A stretch of 64,000 bases of DNA, from NCBI GenBank assembly GCA_009823395.1, contig CM020511.1, forward strand, positions 17,165,501 through 17,229,500. Direction: 5' to 3'. The position numbers were made by a program, and so were the translations under genes. The notes below the pieces were generated by a model. The model had not been told where the DNA came from, did not search any database, and saw only the letters and a program-made list of their open reading frames with translations. Positions within the stretch are counted from its first letter, which is position 1; each line of letters opens with the position of its first letter. This DNA comes from Thamnaconus septentrionalis (taxonomy: Eukaryota > Chordata > Actinopteri > Tetraodontiformes > Monacanthidae). Below, in pieces: positions 22,901 through 37,200 of the stretch.

Positions 22901-25900
22901 TATTTCTTGGACTTTGCAAGTGACATTGTATTCTAAGGCTCTGTTGTTAGTAATGCCTTTTAAAGGTGACCATATTTCCATGCTGCAAACTTGGGACTCA
23001 TGAATTTGACATAAATTTGACATCAGTCGATGAAGGCATTGCGTGCATTTTGATGGTGTTTATTATCTTTAACTTCAGCAGCCTATTACCAGTGTTTTTT
23101 GTTTTTGTTTTTTTTAAATGGATAGGGCAATGTTTTGACGAGTAAATATGACTATTAAATCTGAGTCTCTACTTTGGGCCAAAAAGTTCTTGCAGCGTCC
23201 ACAGGCTCACTCTACCCTTTGTCCTGTCTTGTCTTAGGCCAAACCACTTCCACAGAATCGAATCATTGTGTCGGCACGTTTCCTCAAACCCATCAAGGAG
23301 CCATGTACAATATTGTAAGACCAGCTTTCCAGTTATTATATTTATCCTTTTGTTTTTTCTTTTGCATTTTTGTACAGAACTGGATTCTTAAACCATGTGG
23401 GGCACTATGACCTCTTCTTAATTCTATGTAGAAACTCAATTCGTACAATTGTGCGACAAACGCACAAAGTCAATCCTGCCAAATCCAAAGCCAAATTTAC
23501 TTCTGTATTCCTCAAACGGACGACAAAAGGAAATTAGCCGTATTCAAAATCTGATGCAGAGGTTTTTTTTCTTGCACACTGTCCCGTCAAATGAAATACA
23601 GTAATCTAAATGCAATGTGTTTTCTTGTCAGTGTGGTAGCAAATGGCGATGTGTTGAACCCAGCCATAAGGCTGCTGATCCACCAGAGGATGCTCAGCCA
23701 GTTTGAGAGGATACTAGAGATGATCACAGAGAAGATGGGTCTGAAAGTTTTAGGTGGTGTTCGAAGGTAAAGCGTGTTGTTTTTAAAAGTTTTGTATACG
23801 TTGACAGATTAACGATGCATGCTCCTGTCACACTTCCATCTTTCATTGCAGACGATGCCTATTAAAATGCAGCCCAGTGCAGTGTCATTTTTCAGATAAA
23901 TGACAAAAGTCTCCAACGGCTTTAATGCTTTTGCACTTAACAGGTTGAATTTCAATAACCCGGTGAGGGCACTAACAGGAGTAGACCATTCTAACAGCAA
24001 CTGGTCTTACAATGGCCATTTTGAATAGCAGTGGTTCCATACACAGCTTAAATAATCAAAATCAATGTTTTGTTGTGTGTGTTGGCTTGTTTGAAAAAGT
24101 TTTACATTAAATGGAACTTTAAACCGATAAAATATATCAATATCAATCGCTATACCATATTTTCCTCATGATTCCAGCTGGGCTAAACTAAAACCACCAC
24201 AAAGAGCCCCAGGACAAAGAGCCCCAGGTGTTGAACTGGCTTTCCAAAATCCCCAGATCTCAATTCAATTAGGAGGCATCTAGTGCTGGAAAAAGCCTGA
24301 TTCATCTATTGTCCACTGCTCACAAGTGTCCACCCACTTCCTGTCTGTGCCCTAATGGGTCTGAGATTTCGACAACCCAGGGGGGAATTTCACATTGGTA
24401 TTCAATCTGTGGTTTTAAAGTTGTGACTGATTAGTTGACTGTGTGTTGTCTAGCCTCTACACCTACGAAGGCACCCCAGTGACTGATGGCAGTCGGCTGG
24501 AGAGCGGCCAGCTTTACGTGGCAGTGGGGAGAGAGAGGTTTAAGAAGCTGCCCTACAGTGACCTGCTCTTCACCAAACCCAGAGGAACAAGGAGGGTCAA
24601 TGGGTGAATACTTGGACAGCTTTATGTCTAAAACCTGTGCCTTGGTAGCTATTGTCAACTCATTTTGATGTTGCAGCCATATGTAACATGATAAAACATG
24701 TCAAAGCAGTTTAGTGAAGTCTCTGTGTGCTTGCAAGCAATGTAGAAAGTGCGACCTCAGTAGATGGTGATCATTTAATCTGACTCATCAGGTCCGTCAT
24801 GATGCGTTTTGGAAGTTTAAAGCTACCAGGACTACCAGGGATGGTTCTTGGAGACTGGGAGCACAGGTTGTTTGTAATGACTCCTCCAGGGCCAGTAACT
24901 CCTAAGTCTCCTGAAACCTGCCTCCCCAAGCACCAAGCAATATTTCAAAGGACAAGCAGAGAGTACTGAAGGAACAAATGTTGTTTTTGATGTTATAGAA
25001 GTTACATGTCAATTTAATTTGAAAATCACTTTTAAAATTGGATTTGGCTCTCACCGGGTTTATAGACATTGATTGAGTTGAATTTAGGTGAGTTCACTCA
25101 TTGGAGTTCCGTGTGAAGGACAACATTTAAAATGCATGTTGGAATGTGTTTTTTTTTTTTTTTTTAATTTGCAGAATGAAGGCTCACTCTCTACCACCTA
25201 TCTACAGATTCTCCAAGCAAAATGGAAATGTAAGAATTTAATGTTTGATTTTTCTGCACAATACCAATAACAACACAGCAGTAGATTTTGCTTGCTTTGC
25301 ATTGCCATCAACGTCTCCCTTCAGTTGAGAGAGCGTTTTTGTTTCCTCCAGAGTAAGCCCTTGATTAATGGCAGTGACAGCACGGACGGAGACTGTAAAG
25401 CCTCCCCTCCACGCAACAAGGAGCATCTGTCCTCCATCGTGAGAGAGATCTCTCAGGCCAGGCTCATCTCCCTCAGGAAAAAGAGGAGTGGACAAAGCAT
25501 GACACTCAGCCTCTCTGACAACGGTAATGTGAAACAAACACAAAAGAATACATATTAATGGAATATATAATATATGCATCAAGGAAGTCCGATGACTACG
25601 TTGTAGCCTTAGGTGAGTGTGTGCATTAGTTTCACACACATTAAAAAAAAATCCATGTAAAACAGGATGAACAAGTTACATGAAGTACAATTTTAATAAT
25701 AATAACAATTTTACATGGAAAAAATAAAAATATATTTACCTTTTTGTGTTTTGTGAAGGTAAATTTGAGTAAGTACATAGTTTGAGACGCATTGAGATAC
25801 TTGACAGAGGGATGTAACTCGGGCGTCCAATTTGCATTATGCCGACAAGAGTCTCGTCGTCAAGGACAATTGTACAGTTTGGTTCCTGTGGTAAAAATAA

Positions 25901-27062
25901 AAAGAATGACAGGTAGGTACATATTAATAATATATAAGATTAGATTATATTTATCCTCTTGCATAAATAAAACACAAAGCGTTTATATACATTCAAAGAT
26001 GAGGGAGGTCATGCATGGGTTGAAACCTTATGCAACCTGTGCTCTCAAACGTCCACATGGTGGAGCTGTTGCTCTGCAGCAAAGGTGACTCACTGACAGC
26101 CAGAGAAAGTAGGTCTTGCATGATGACATTCACAAATTTCACAAGTAACACATTACGTCATCTTTTGGGCTGGTGATCAGTGTGTTATAATGTCCTGCAG
26201 AAACTCTGCGTCCCCAGCGTGTCGTAACTCCTGCGCTCATTGGCAGCTGCCGCCTCCTCTGAACATTAAGATGTTTTGTTGCTTTGGGACACCAACAGAT
26301 GCCTTCCTCGAGAAAAAGGCACAAACACGGCATACAAGAGTGCGAGCGGGAATTTAGAACGCTTGTGTTTCTTTTCCCCAAATTTCACACTAAAAGGGAT
26401 TTGAGTGTTGTGCAAGCGCGCCCGCGACCTCGCTGTGACACCTACTGCGGTATGAGGCGCATTACGTCATCTGCTGGCTGGTGATAGATGTTGCCTGTTT
26501 CCTCCTCTGGCAGGAGAGTTGACAGCAGAAGCCCAGAGGAGCGTAGAGAATTGTGTATGTGGTTCAGGGGAGCTGGCATTTTGCATCAAAAGAGAGGGAT
26601 GAGGAATGTGTGTGCGTGCGTTCTTTGTGGCAGCCTGTGTGCACATTTGAAACCTGTAATTTCACCCTCAAAATCCACCATGCATCAGCTTGCATGGCAT
26701 GTGGCATTGGAGCAATAAAACATGCTGCATTATTGGTCCCCCTTGGGTGACACTGACCAAAGATTGAATTAACAGACAGACAGCATGGGAAACAAGATCA
26801 GGCATTAGACTAGAAGATGGTTTAAATGGCTTTGAAAGCATATAATACTCTTATCCATCCTTTTACTGTCTGACCCACAAAGGTGCTTTTTTTTTCTTCA
26901 TTTTGTCATGTTTTTAAGAGGCAGTTCTTTCATACGCAACCAATACCGTTGGAAAGCGCTGCCTGTTACTCTGTCCATGGTGCTGAACTAGGGTTTGCCT
27001 TTTTCAGTTTTTGTTTTTGGAAGTACTGTCGATATCACCGTTTGGGAGATGTGAAAGCACAA

Positions 27063-27109
<47 letters not shown>

Positions 27110-30100
27110 ATGGAAAAATCCTGCCATGTCTTGGTAACTACAATTACTTGCTTCTCTTCCCTGAGGTAAAGAGATGGAAAGAGCACAGCATGAAACCCAA
27201 ACTGCTGGTAATTGTGTAGGTCACACCACAAAACAAAAGATTGTTTTATTGGTGTCATGCCAGTAATTGGCCAAGCGCACCATGGTATGAGAAAAAAAAA
27301 TATTAGTATTTCACAACCACAAATATTTTCTGTCCTACTTTTTCCCCCTCTCATCTCCTTACATCTTTTTACGTGTATTTACAGAGAAGAGGATTTGAAA
27401 TAAAATGAGAGAAATGTTTGACTGTGGATTCAACAACAGTTCTGTGTTCACTTTATTGTGGTGGGGTGCGTGCGTGCGTGCGTGCGTGCGTGTGCACTCG
27501 TGTGTGTTTGTCAGCACACCAGTGCCTATTACTCACTGTCTAACAGCTGTTTGGAATAAGTCCAGCAGTTTCTGCCCCGTTGTATTCCAAAAGCTTTTGA
27601 TTTTTCTGCTTCATTAGAAAGAACATAGCACTGAGTGACAGCAAAGACGGCAGAGGGGTGGGGAGCGACATCATGCAACAGCTCATGCAGCAAAGGTCAC
27701 AGAATAAATCTGAACACGATATAACACAGACATTCGCTTGCAAAGACTTAACCAACAAGACATATTGCCTGCTGCACGCTTCACACAACACAGTTATGGA
27801 AGCTGTTTTGTAACAGGGAAAAATTATTGGTGCAATTTGGCCAGTGTGAGCCTTTAACCACACGCTCGGGTTATAAAAGTCAGCACACAGTTCTCACTGA
27901 TCTCAAAATAGAAATGGGAAGAGCATAAGTGCTCCCATTCGTAAAGGCCTTTTGTGAGCAGTTGAGTTCAGTTAGTGGCTCCCTGGCGAGTGGAGAGTAT
28001 AGAGGAAGATGCAAAAAACAGGCAGAAGGAATGAAGGGAAAGGATGGCGGAAAGTGCTGAGAGTGCGTTTTGACAGGTGAAGGGACGAGGAAATGGAGGG
28101 ACTTGGACTGATGAAAGGCAAAAAAGGGCATAAAAAGGTTGATATGATGAAGGCAGGAGAACATTATGAGGAACAAGAAGAGGGGCAAGAAAAGAGAGCA
28201 CAGGTGGAATCAAGTGGCGAATATGATGAATAGCCTGAGATGTTGAAGTGTGAGCAGTGAGTGGAACAAGAAATAAAAAGGACCCAGAGATATTGAAGGG
28301 CAGAGGTAAGGGTGAGGTTTGGATAATTGCCTTTCATTTGGATAATCACTCCATTTAGAGTCATCAAAAGCAGAATTTTACTGGCCCGTGCCCCTTGCTG
28401 TGAACAGATTGCCTCTCCGAAAATTAACAACAACAAAAAAAGCCTTGAGGAGAAAGAACATCCTCAACGGTGTAGACCGGCAGGAAAGAGTAAAATAGGA
28501 ACAAGCTGAGAGAGAGGGAGGGGAGGCTATCCACTGATTGCATGGACAGTATGTGCACTATTTTTTAGTAGAGCTGGATACAAAATTCAGCTCAGTAGAC
28601 TTTAAGAAAAAAACATTTTTTCAATGTTCAGAACTAGTGGTGTCATGGTGTAGAGTAGACGGAAGGGACATCAGGCACTGGAGGGTAATGAGGGTGTGCC
28701 TGCACTGGTTTGTTTTGGTATACATGCAGTCTACAAGTATGACTTGATTTGGTAAAATTTGTGTATATATCCTCTAATCTCATGTCTTGGACATTATTCA
28801 CATCGGTATAATTTACCAAATGTAGCTGGTGTAACCATGTTTATACTGAATTTGTGAAGATTTAATCAGGCTGAAAATGTTGGACATTAATTACATGTGT
28901 GTATGTTATGTATGTAGACTACATTTCGCGTCAGTCCAAAGCACATTTCAAAGGAACTTTACCCTATTTCTCTGTGGTGACTGCTGCGCGGTTCTGAGCT
29001 TTACTGTGTGTCACAATGAGCAGTAATTATTTGCGGCCATGCAAAAATATTTCTTAAAAGTGTACGACTTATGCAGCCTCAGCAGCCTGAGAGTGAGCAA
29101 CATGGCAGTGAATTGCACATTCACCAAACCAAGAAGCTGCTTCACTTAAGATCACACCCCTTGTTTCCTGAAAGCAAAAATGTCATGTCAAGGAGAAGGA
29201 GCAAAGAAATACCTGTAATATGTTTTATAATAATAATAATGGATTAGATTTATATAGTGCTTTTCTAGTTCAGATATGTACATTTTTATGTACTTTTTTT
29301 TTAATTGACATAATAATTAAGTCGACAAGGTGGCAGCCATTTATTAAGGTTTTTAAAACAAGGTTTCGAGACCTGTGTTGTTGTAAGTCAAAATAATGAG
29401 GTTTTTGATAATTGATTTAAATTTTCAACCTTTGCGCCAGTACGTTTCAACTGCAACCTTGAGTTCCCACAAGCAAGCACCTGGCTATTTAATTCGGTTT
29501 GCCATCCCAAGGCTCGGCCGCTGTTGATTAAAACCACCCAGAAGTGAACGTGGGAGAGACGGGAGCGTTTTCTGTCTGTGCCCTTGTGCTAATGTGTTGC
29601 CTTTGCAACACGCAGCAGCCATCCAGGCGCATCAGCCCTCTGCCTCGGGTGTCATAAAATGTGATGCCGCCTCAGGGAATTAGCCTTGTTAGCATATGTA
29701 TCCATAATTCCTATCAGGATGAAATGTGGTTCAAAACAGCACAGAGGGAGCAGGAGACATGCTCAGAAAGAGGCGGCGTGTCATAAAAAGGCTCAGCGGC
29801 ACGGGATGAGACATGGCAACCTTTTCTTCTTGCAGTCAACAGTTTTGTGTTAAAAAAAAAAATCCTGGGTTTCCAATGTGTGTCGCATATTTTATTTTTT
29901 TATGCTCATCTGTGCCTGCGCGAATGTCAAATTCTGAGACAACACAGCCGCCCTTCCCAAAACCTCCTTCACATTTCCCCCTCTTTCATCTCGCCACTTT
30001 CGCCGAAAAAGGTTCCTCGCGAACCTTTGATGCAGGATTACTGGATTAAAGAGCAGGGTAGCTGCACTAATCTGCCACATTAATCTGTTAACAAGTGTTT

Positions 30101-33100
30101 CCGCGGTGACACACAACAGCGCCGGCTGCGACATGTGAAGTATGGGGTTAGTGTACCGCCTGACACTTCCATTGACACAAATTTTCTTCATTTCTGTCAC
30201 TTCTAATCTAGCCCCGCTTTGCCTATTACATTATTTATATTGCCGCCCCCCCTTCCTTTTTTTTGAGCTTGAGCCGGGAGAGCATCTGGAGTAGCTGCCA
30301 TAGGAACACCATCATCTGTAGGCTTTCTGCATCAGCCTGAGACACCGAAACAGCTTTGACATTCAACCTAAATGGCAAGAATAAATATGTGACATTTGTG
30401 CAGTTGGAAAGTTTACATCCCGCGCCGGAGCCGGGCTTAAGAGGGCATCAGAAGTCAGAGTTGCCAGTGCAGAGTGTTTTTTGTTCATTACTGTCACTTG
30501 TAACACGCTCACACACGCGCTCACAGGGGTGGCACTTATATTCCCCGCTGTTTAACTCAAAGTATGCAGTTTCCCATGAAACATTAGCATTGTAAGAGTA
30601 GCTCAAAGTCTGTTCAGAAATAACGAATGATGCGTTTTGTGGAAGAAAATAATTGTGTTAAAAATATAGACTTTTGTCAGCCTTTCTTTTTAAATGTATA
30701 CCTTCATTGCTTTGATGTTTGTAGTCACACAAGACACCTTTCACTGAACCATTTCATGCAATAGAGATTCTTAGATATAGATAATCAATGTCTATATTAG
30801 ATTATGGATAATATTTTAGCCTCAATTCCACAGCTTCCCCCAAACTCACCAAGTTAATTTAAAACGCTACGGTTGGCAGCAAACCATTGAAAAGCAGAAG
30901 TCAAACTGGAAAAGAAACGAGTAGTGGCTATGGCAATGTACAGCTTGACAAATTGAGAACATGGAGACAGGTCTGAAGGGATTATACTAGTAATACTTAA
31001 CTAATATGGTCAAGTATAATTGCTCTCCCTGTTCAGCTGGTAAACTTCATGTTTAACTCTATACAGGGATATATATGGCATACTGGAATTACATAGTCGG
31101 CATGAACACCGTGTCATGCCATTCAGTGTTGCACTGCGTCACATCCTATTTTGTAAATGACTCTCATAAATCTATCTCGTCCCTGCGTACAAAAAAAAGC
31201 TTTTTGAAGGAGATTCTTTTTCGTGCAATGTAATAATGTAAGTGTTTCTGTTACTCTTTTCTGCCACAGTCCTCCAAAATGTGCTTTAAAAGAAGGTAAT
31301 GGGAGACCCAGCAAATGAGCAAGTTCTCACCGAACATGATGTGGATTGTCAGTGTTCTGTAAATGCTTGACAAACTAGAGTTTACAACGGGGAGTGTAGT
31401 GCTTTTTGTGACTCGTAAACAAAATTTAATGAGATGAATTCTAGTTAAAAAAAAGTCACAATGACATTTTCAAGTAAGGAGTGATGTAAAAGAGTTGGAT
31501 ATGCTGAGCTTCGCCACGTTAATGATTGTATTCGCAAAATTGACGATTCTCTTCAAAGCTTTAATGTTTGAGTCTTTGCCAGTTAAGATCATTTTATGAT
31601 GAATCTTGTTTATTTTTTATGCTTGCATGACAGACAGTGCGAATTATATGAACAAGTGCGGTGTCAAGTCATCACATTTTACACAGAACAGCTGCATTGC
31701 CCTCCTCCCCCACCTTGTGTCCCATCGCTATAAAGTCAACACCAACTGGGCCTTTCATTTGTGGCCGGCCGCACGGCCATCAAATGCTTTAACAAGACCC
31801 TGGTCAGAGCCTGGAACCCACTTGCTGAGTGGCAACATTTCATAATTATCACTCAGAGTTACTACTAGTGTTGTTTTACACCCAGCCATAACTCAGCCAT
31901 GTGCTGAGTGGCTTAAATCAGCGGAATATAAACAAGCACTATACTGTACTGCACCGCGTTTGTGATCACATACAGGTCGCGCAGAGTGATTTAGGTACAT
32001 TAAGTAGTACATCAAGACCTGAGTGTGTATTTAACACTGAGGAGCTAATCCGCTGAAAGTAGAACTGGCTTGCGGAGGGCATACCAGTGATTATTTCCTG
32101 TGTTTATGAGTTTATGAGCACAAGTGCAACAGAGGTAGCTTGTGTGGATTTAGAACTACAATCTTTGCTCTTTATGCATTGATTTAAAAAAACAAACAAA
32201 ACTGATGTAGTAGTAAAAGATTGTTTGCTTATTTTGCTGTCTGAGTTTGCCATCAATACAAATTTTTATTATATTTAGTCGTGTGTTCAAGACTGGAGTT
32301 TTTATGTTTTTATTTTGCTCTGGCTGGAACCAAAAATTAACACAGGGTCAAAACTCAATTTCTGTCCTGACTGCCAGGAGCAGGAATCACTCAATACCAA
32401 AGTGTGTGGGTGTGTGTGTAGTAGTAGTAGTAGTTAACTCACAACTTCATGCGTGTGTTTTCACATTCAGCATCTAGCAAGTCACATCATTTACACTGGG
32501 CTCTGACCTCACCAGACAGTTGCTGGGTTGTCATTAGAGCAGTGCGCAAAGCATTTTCAAAAATGTTACTAATAACACCATTACAACATGACTGCATTCC
32601 CACTGAGTGGTGTTGTGCCGCAATAAATGATTATGGAAGTGCTAAATTCTGCAATTTTAATGGCAGTGCAACAGCCTCAGGCTACTGACTGTTATTTTTC
32701 TAAATGGAAGGCCATGCAGGTGTGTTATGGGAGGTACAGTGCTAATTTTTGTGCTTAAAAAGTCGCACAATTTGACAAAACAACTGTGGATTCAAAGCCT
32801 CAGAATTACCCACTCAAATTGTATCATTTTCGCATGTGGAAATGTTGGAGCACAGCTCTCTTAGGCATTTCAATTTGCACAATGAAAACAGACAGACGAT
32901 TTAGTGGACTGAGGTGGGAGGAGTCAGTGGATTTCACTACTTTAGGAGTTCAGTCCAGCAGTCAATAACATTTTGTAAATGTCAAAACCTGATATTTTTG
33001 AGTTTGTCCATACCCACTGAAAGAATATCACAGTCACTTGTCCACTCCATCCCCTAATTAGCTGCCTCATCAAGCCGTATGATATTTAGGATGGAAATAA

Positions 33101-34250
33101 TATTGAAGTATTGCAGACAGGTTTTTTTGTTTTTTGAAGTGCATTATTTTAGCCAGCGCCATCCAAATCTCCTTGTGCCATTGCACTGAGAACATCCAAT
33201 CATCCAAAGAGGGGGAAACAATGGCATAAAATCTCCCTAGTGCTCCACTTAATGCTTTGGACGACATAAAATCATGCACAAATGGTGACTTCACTGCTCA
33301 AAGGAAAACATCCACCCTCCGTAAACCTATTTACGGTTCCATTAGCAGTGAAACACAAGAAATGTATACGCCACAGATTTCCTGCAGAAGTGGAGGACGT
33401 GATCGTACTGCGCAGTCTGGGGTTGTTATTGAAGGATGGAGGAGGGGTGGGGAAGGTGGACTTTTAAACGCAATGTCAGACAGTCTCGCTCCAGCTCTGA
33501 ACTGGAGGCTTGAAGCCAGCAGTGATGTAATGCACACGGCTGTCATCTGTGTTTTTCGGTCATTTGGTTTTTACTGTTTGAATTATGAACCAGGCTTCAA
33601 AAGTTCCATAAGCTTTAATTTATATTTATGTGGTTTAATTTAAAATATATTGCTGCAACTCTGAAACAGTCTTTCCTTCACATCCAACATACCTTCCATT
33701 TCCTTCATCAACACTATAACTCGGTTCAGGAACCCCTGCTGTGATGCTGATGATGTCGTAATAATATCATTTCTGCATATTATGTCATGAATTTTTATGT
33801 TACCTGGTATAAAATGGACATAGGGTCTCTTTTGTTAAGCTTTCTAAGGCGTAGACATGTAGACGCAATAAGCAGAGTGGAGGGAACACATTATTCTTGT
33901 TTTCCCACAAAGCAGAATTCCTCGACAACAAGAACAGCCTTTTCACGTTTGGGTGTTTAAAAAAAGCAACAGAAAAATTGTGTTTTCTTTCTGTCGAATG
34001 GGAGGTTGCTGGAGTTTAGTGCCTCCAATCACTTTATCTTCAGTTGTCTTTTATTACATTTCCCCGGAAACTCCCATCATTTATTACTTTACCTTTCATA
34101 AGAATGGCAGTGAGAGCCATTTACGTGAGTAATTATACCCACTTACACTTGCATCCTCGTTTTACCTCGCGCTGATGGACGACGCGCAGCATCCCTTCTG
34201 AAATGTGGGTGTGTTGAGTCCACGTTTGTGTGCACGTAAAGGAGGGAAAT

Positions 34251-34286
<36 letters not shown>

Positions 34287-37200
34287 ATTTGTGCACATCC
34301 CTGCCTGATTGCAGGAGGGAAAACCAAGAGTGTGATGCATTTCCATCTACACACATGCATACATGCGGAAAACCATCAAGCCATTCCCAGTGCCAGGACA
34401 CAAATCTACCAGATTTAATGAGGAGCAAGAATCCCAGATTCTAAATATTGTGTTTAATTTGATTTAGCGCTTTCATGAGGCTGCACCTCATCCTTAAATC
34501 ACGTTAAGATGTTTAGAGTTGCGGCGGCTCTGCCACTGCTTACTGCTTACACTGGCTCATTCGGCCCTCGCCGCTAATGAATGCTGGTGATTTCCATAAA
34601 ATATTCTTAAAGAGGTCCGTTATGATTACCATAACGTTTCATCTCCGACCATAGCTAAACCTCAATCAGTTTTGCATTTGAAAGGCATTAAATGTCTCTG
34701 TAAACTCTTCTAATCTCTGCCCAAGTCATTTTTCTTCTTTAACTAGTATGAGTAGAAGAGAAACTAATATTAAAGACATTAATTGCAATGTTTTCTTCTT
34801 TTAAAAAAAAAAAAAAATCTTCTAATTTTGCTGCCATTTTCTAATTGGAAATTTCAGTCTAATTCATTCTTTTTTTTTCCCAAAAGAGTGCAATTATGTT
34901 GTTTATCAGAGTGTGTAGTTGTTTTCCTCTTACGGCGTTTTGGGTTAATTACTCACAGGCCTTTGCGATTGCACATACGCATTTAAAAAAACAAAAAAAC
35001 AAAAACTTCATATTAATTTTGTATCTCAACAGACCTGTCGTGTTGACTAGATTGTTTCATTAGAGACAAGTGTGTTAAGTCGCTTTGGCATAATTACAAC
35101 GCCACTATGCACACTTTTGCACTTGTTTGGACAGTAATCGATGACAGGTGTTCCCTCTGGCACGCTCCATGAGTTCCAGTATGTTCTTGGACTATTGCAT
35201 TTGCATTATGGCAGATTTTTACTTGCCAATGATCTAGCACTTTATCGAGTCTTCCACACACACGCGTGCGCACACGCACACACACACACACACACACACA
35301 AAACATCCTTGCTGCTACTTGTATCTTATGAAAGCTTTGAATTTGTAAACAGAGCTCGCCAAATTCTGAAAATTCAAAGGAAGGTGCTGCTGTTTCCTCA
35401 ATTTGTTTTTGCCATTTGCTCCCTGCTTTGTATTGTCAGAGACAGGAGCAGAAGTATCACAAGGTAATTCAATGTGGAGACACCGCCTTCCTAACAAATA
35501 CCCGTCCTAAAGCCTTATAATAGTTTTGGAAATTGAATATTGATTCTGTCTTTAAATTCTTCCCCTCCCTCAAGTAGCTTCTTTGTTTTTTTGTGAAGTG
35601 TGAAGATAATCACTAAACCTCAGAGTTTCAGAATCTCATTTAAAAATGTCATTGTTTTCAGGTATTAGATTTTCTCAAGGCAAATGTGACGACCAATGTT
35701 TTTCAACGAACCACTAGGTGTCAGTCTTGAGCTGCGATTGTTCAAGCCGACAAACCTCCAGCTTGGCTGTAAAAGGTGCATTATTTCAACGAGTCAGTTA
35801 CTAGAGCATGAATATCCCTTATTTATGGGAGAGTCTTTATGTATCTCTGGAATGATGTAATGGGCAAATTCAGGCTTTAAGATCGTTTAGAGTATAAATT
35901 CAAAAGTGTCCCTGTAAAGCTGCATTAGAGGAGGAAAAAACAAACTCGTGACATAAGGCATTTATGCCAGAAGCGCCAATAAAACATTCAGAATGAACCA
36001 GCACATGGTTTGTATTTAGAGTGTCTGCCAACGGACTTGTAATATATCATTCAGCTGTGTTCAGCTCTACTTTGGCATTATTAGGCCTCTTTAGAAAGAT
36101 AAAGTCATTCAAGTTCAAATTCAAACAACTGTGGTTGAGTTGTTCATGTGCCGCTTACACCCTTGTACCTTTCTTTTTTTTTAGAAAAAGAAATGTTTTT
36201 GCATAATGCACAATAAAACACATTGGTTTCCATATGCCATATCACACACTGAGACATTCCATATATGCGGATCCCTATTTGATGGTAGATGGCGACCCTT
36301 GTTGTGACACTTACTCATGCACTGGGCCTTTTTTGTTTTTTGCTTTTTGTCTTTCTTTTTTTGCGCCTCTGTTGCTCTCTCTGTTTCCAGCTGATCTCGA
36401 ATCAAAGGCTGATGACGGACACGCTGAGGACAAAAGCCCACAAGACCAGCCAGCCGAGGAGGTAAACATGCAGTGTACATAATAGATTATTACAGGGACA
36501 AACAAGCGTATCTCTCTAAAATGATGTGTGCGTACATTCTGTTTGATACTAAGCGCTCACCGGGGAACGGGGAGTGTTGAGGATACGGACTCTTGGTTGT
36601 TTATCATGTGATTATGTCCACAATATACCAAGAAAATAACCTTTTACTGCAGTAATGCACAGGCTCAGGCTATGCAGTTCCATATATTAATGAGAAAAAA
36701 TGACGTGCTTGCACATATTGATAACCTCTAAATGATAGTGGGGTATTTGCACCGTGAAAGTACAACAGGACTCAATTTTGGTTTGATTTTGCTCATTTTA
36801 ATGGTTATTGTTCAAAACAAAGATGTTGTTTTCTTGTCACTCATTTCAAAGCAGGTCGTCTTGTCAAGTCCCAGTGCATGAATGTCCTGTTTCACATAGC
36901 AAGTTATTGATCTGTGATTATATAACCCCAATTATTCACCTTGACTACCCCACATAATACAATATAAATGGGTTGGTATTGTTTGAGCAGAGGGCATTGG
37001 GAAAGCCATTTCCCTTTCTTTTCTCACCTTTAACATCTCACATTTTTAATATGTGTCATAAAAAGATTATTTTTCACACCACTTTATTTGACATTACTGC
37101 AGACCCCTTACTCATGGCAAAGTGAGAGATATTGCAAAACAATCCCACAACAGCCCTAACATGCATTTGTAAATTGTAATGCATTGCATTACAGAAACTT

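Larger units (their letters stand above)
25524..36390. other. dcdc2 intron 7 (10.9 kb)
   Basis: By far the longest intron here. It contains four GT/CA or CGTG microsatellites, a fish retroelement tail near 29225-29295, a duplicated ACATTACGTCATCT word (26150 and 26460), a palindrome at 34618-34636 and a CTCF-like word at 35711. No internal gene could be supported. Blocks at about 29440-29740 and 34440-34700 look compositionally unlike the surrounding intron and could be conserved non-coding sequence. Confidence 0.6.
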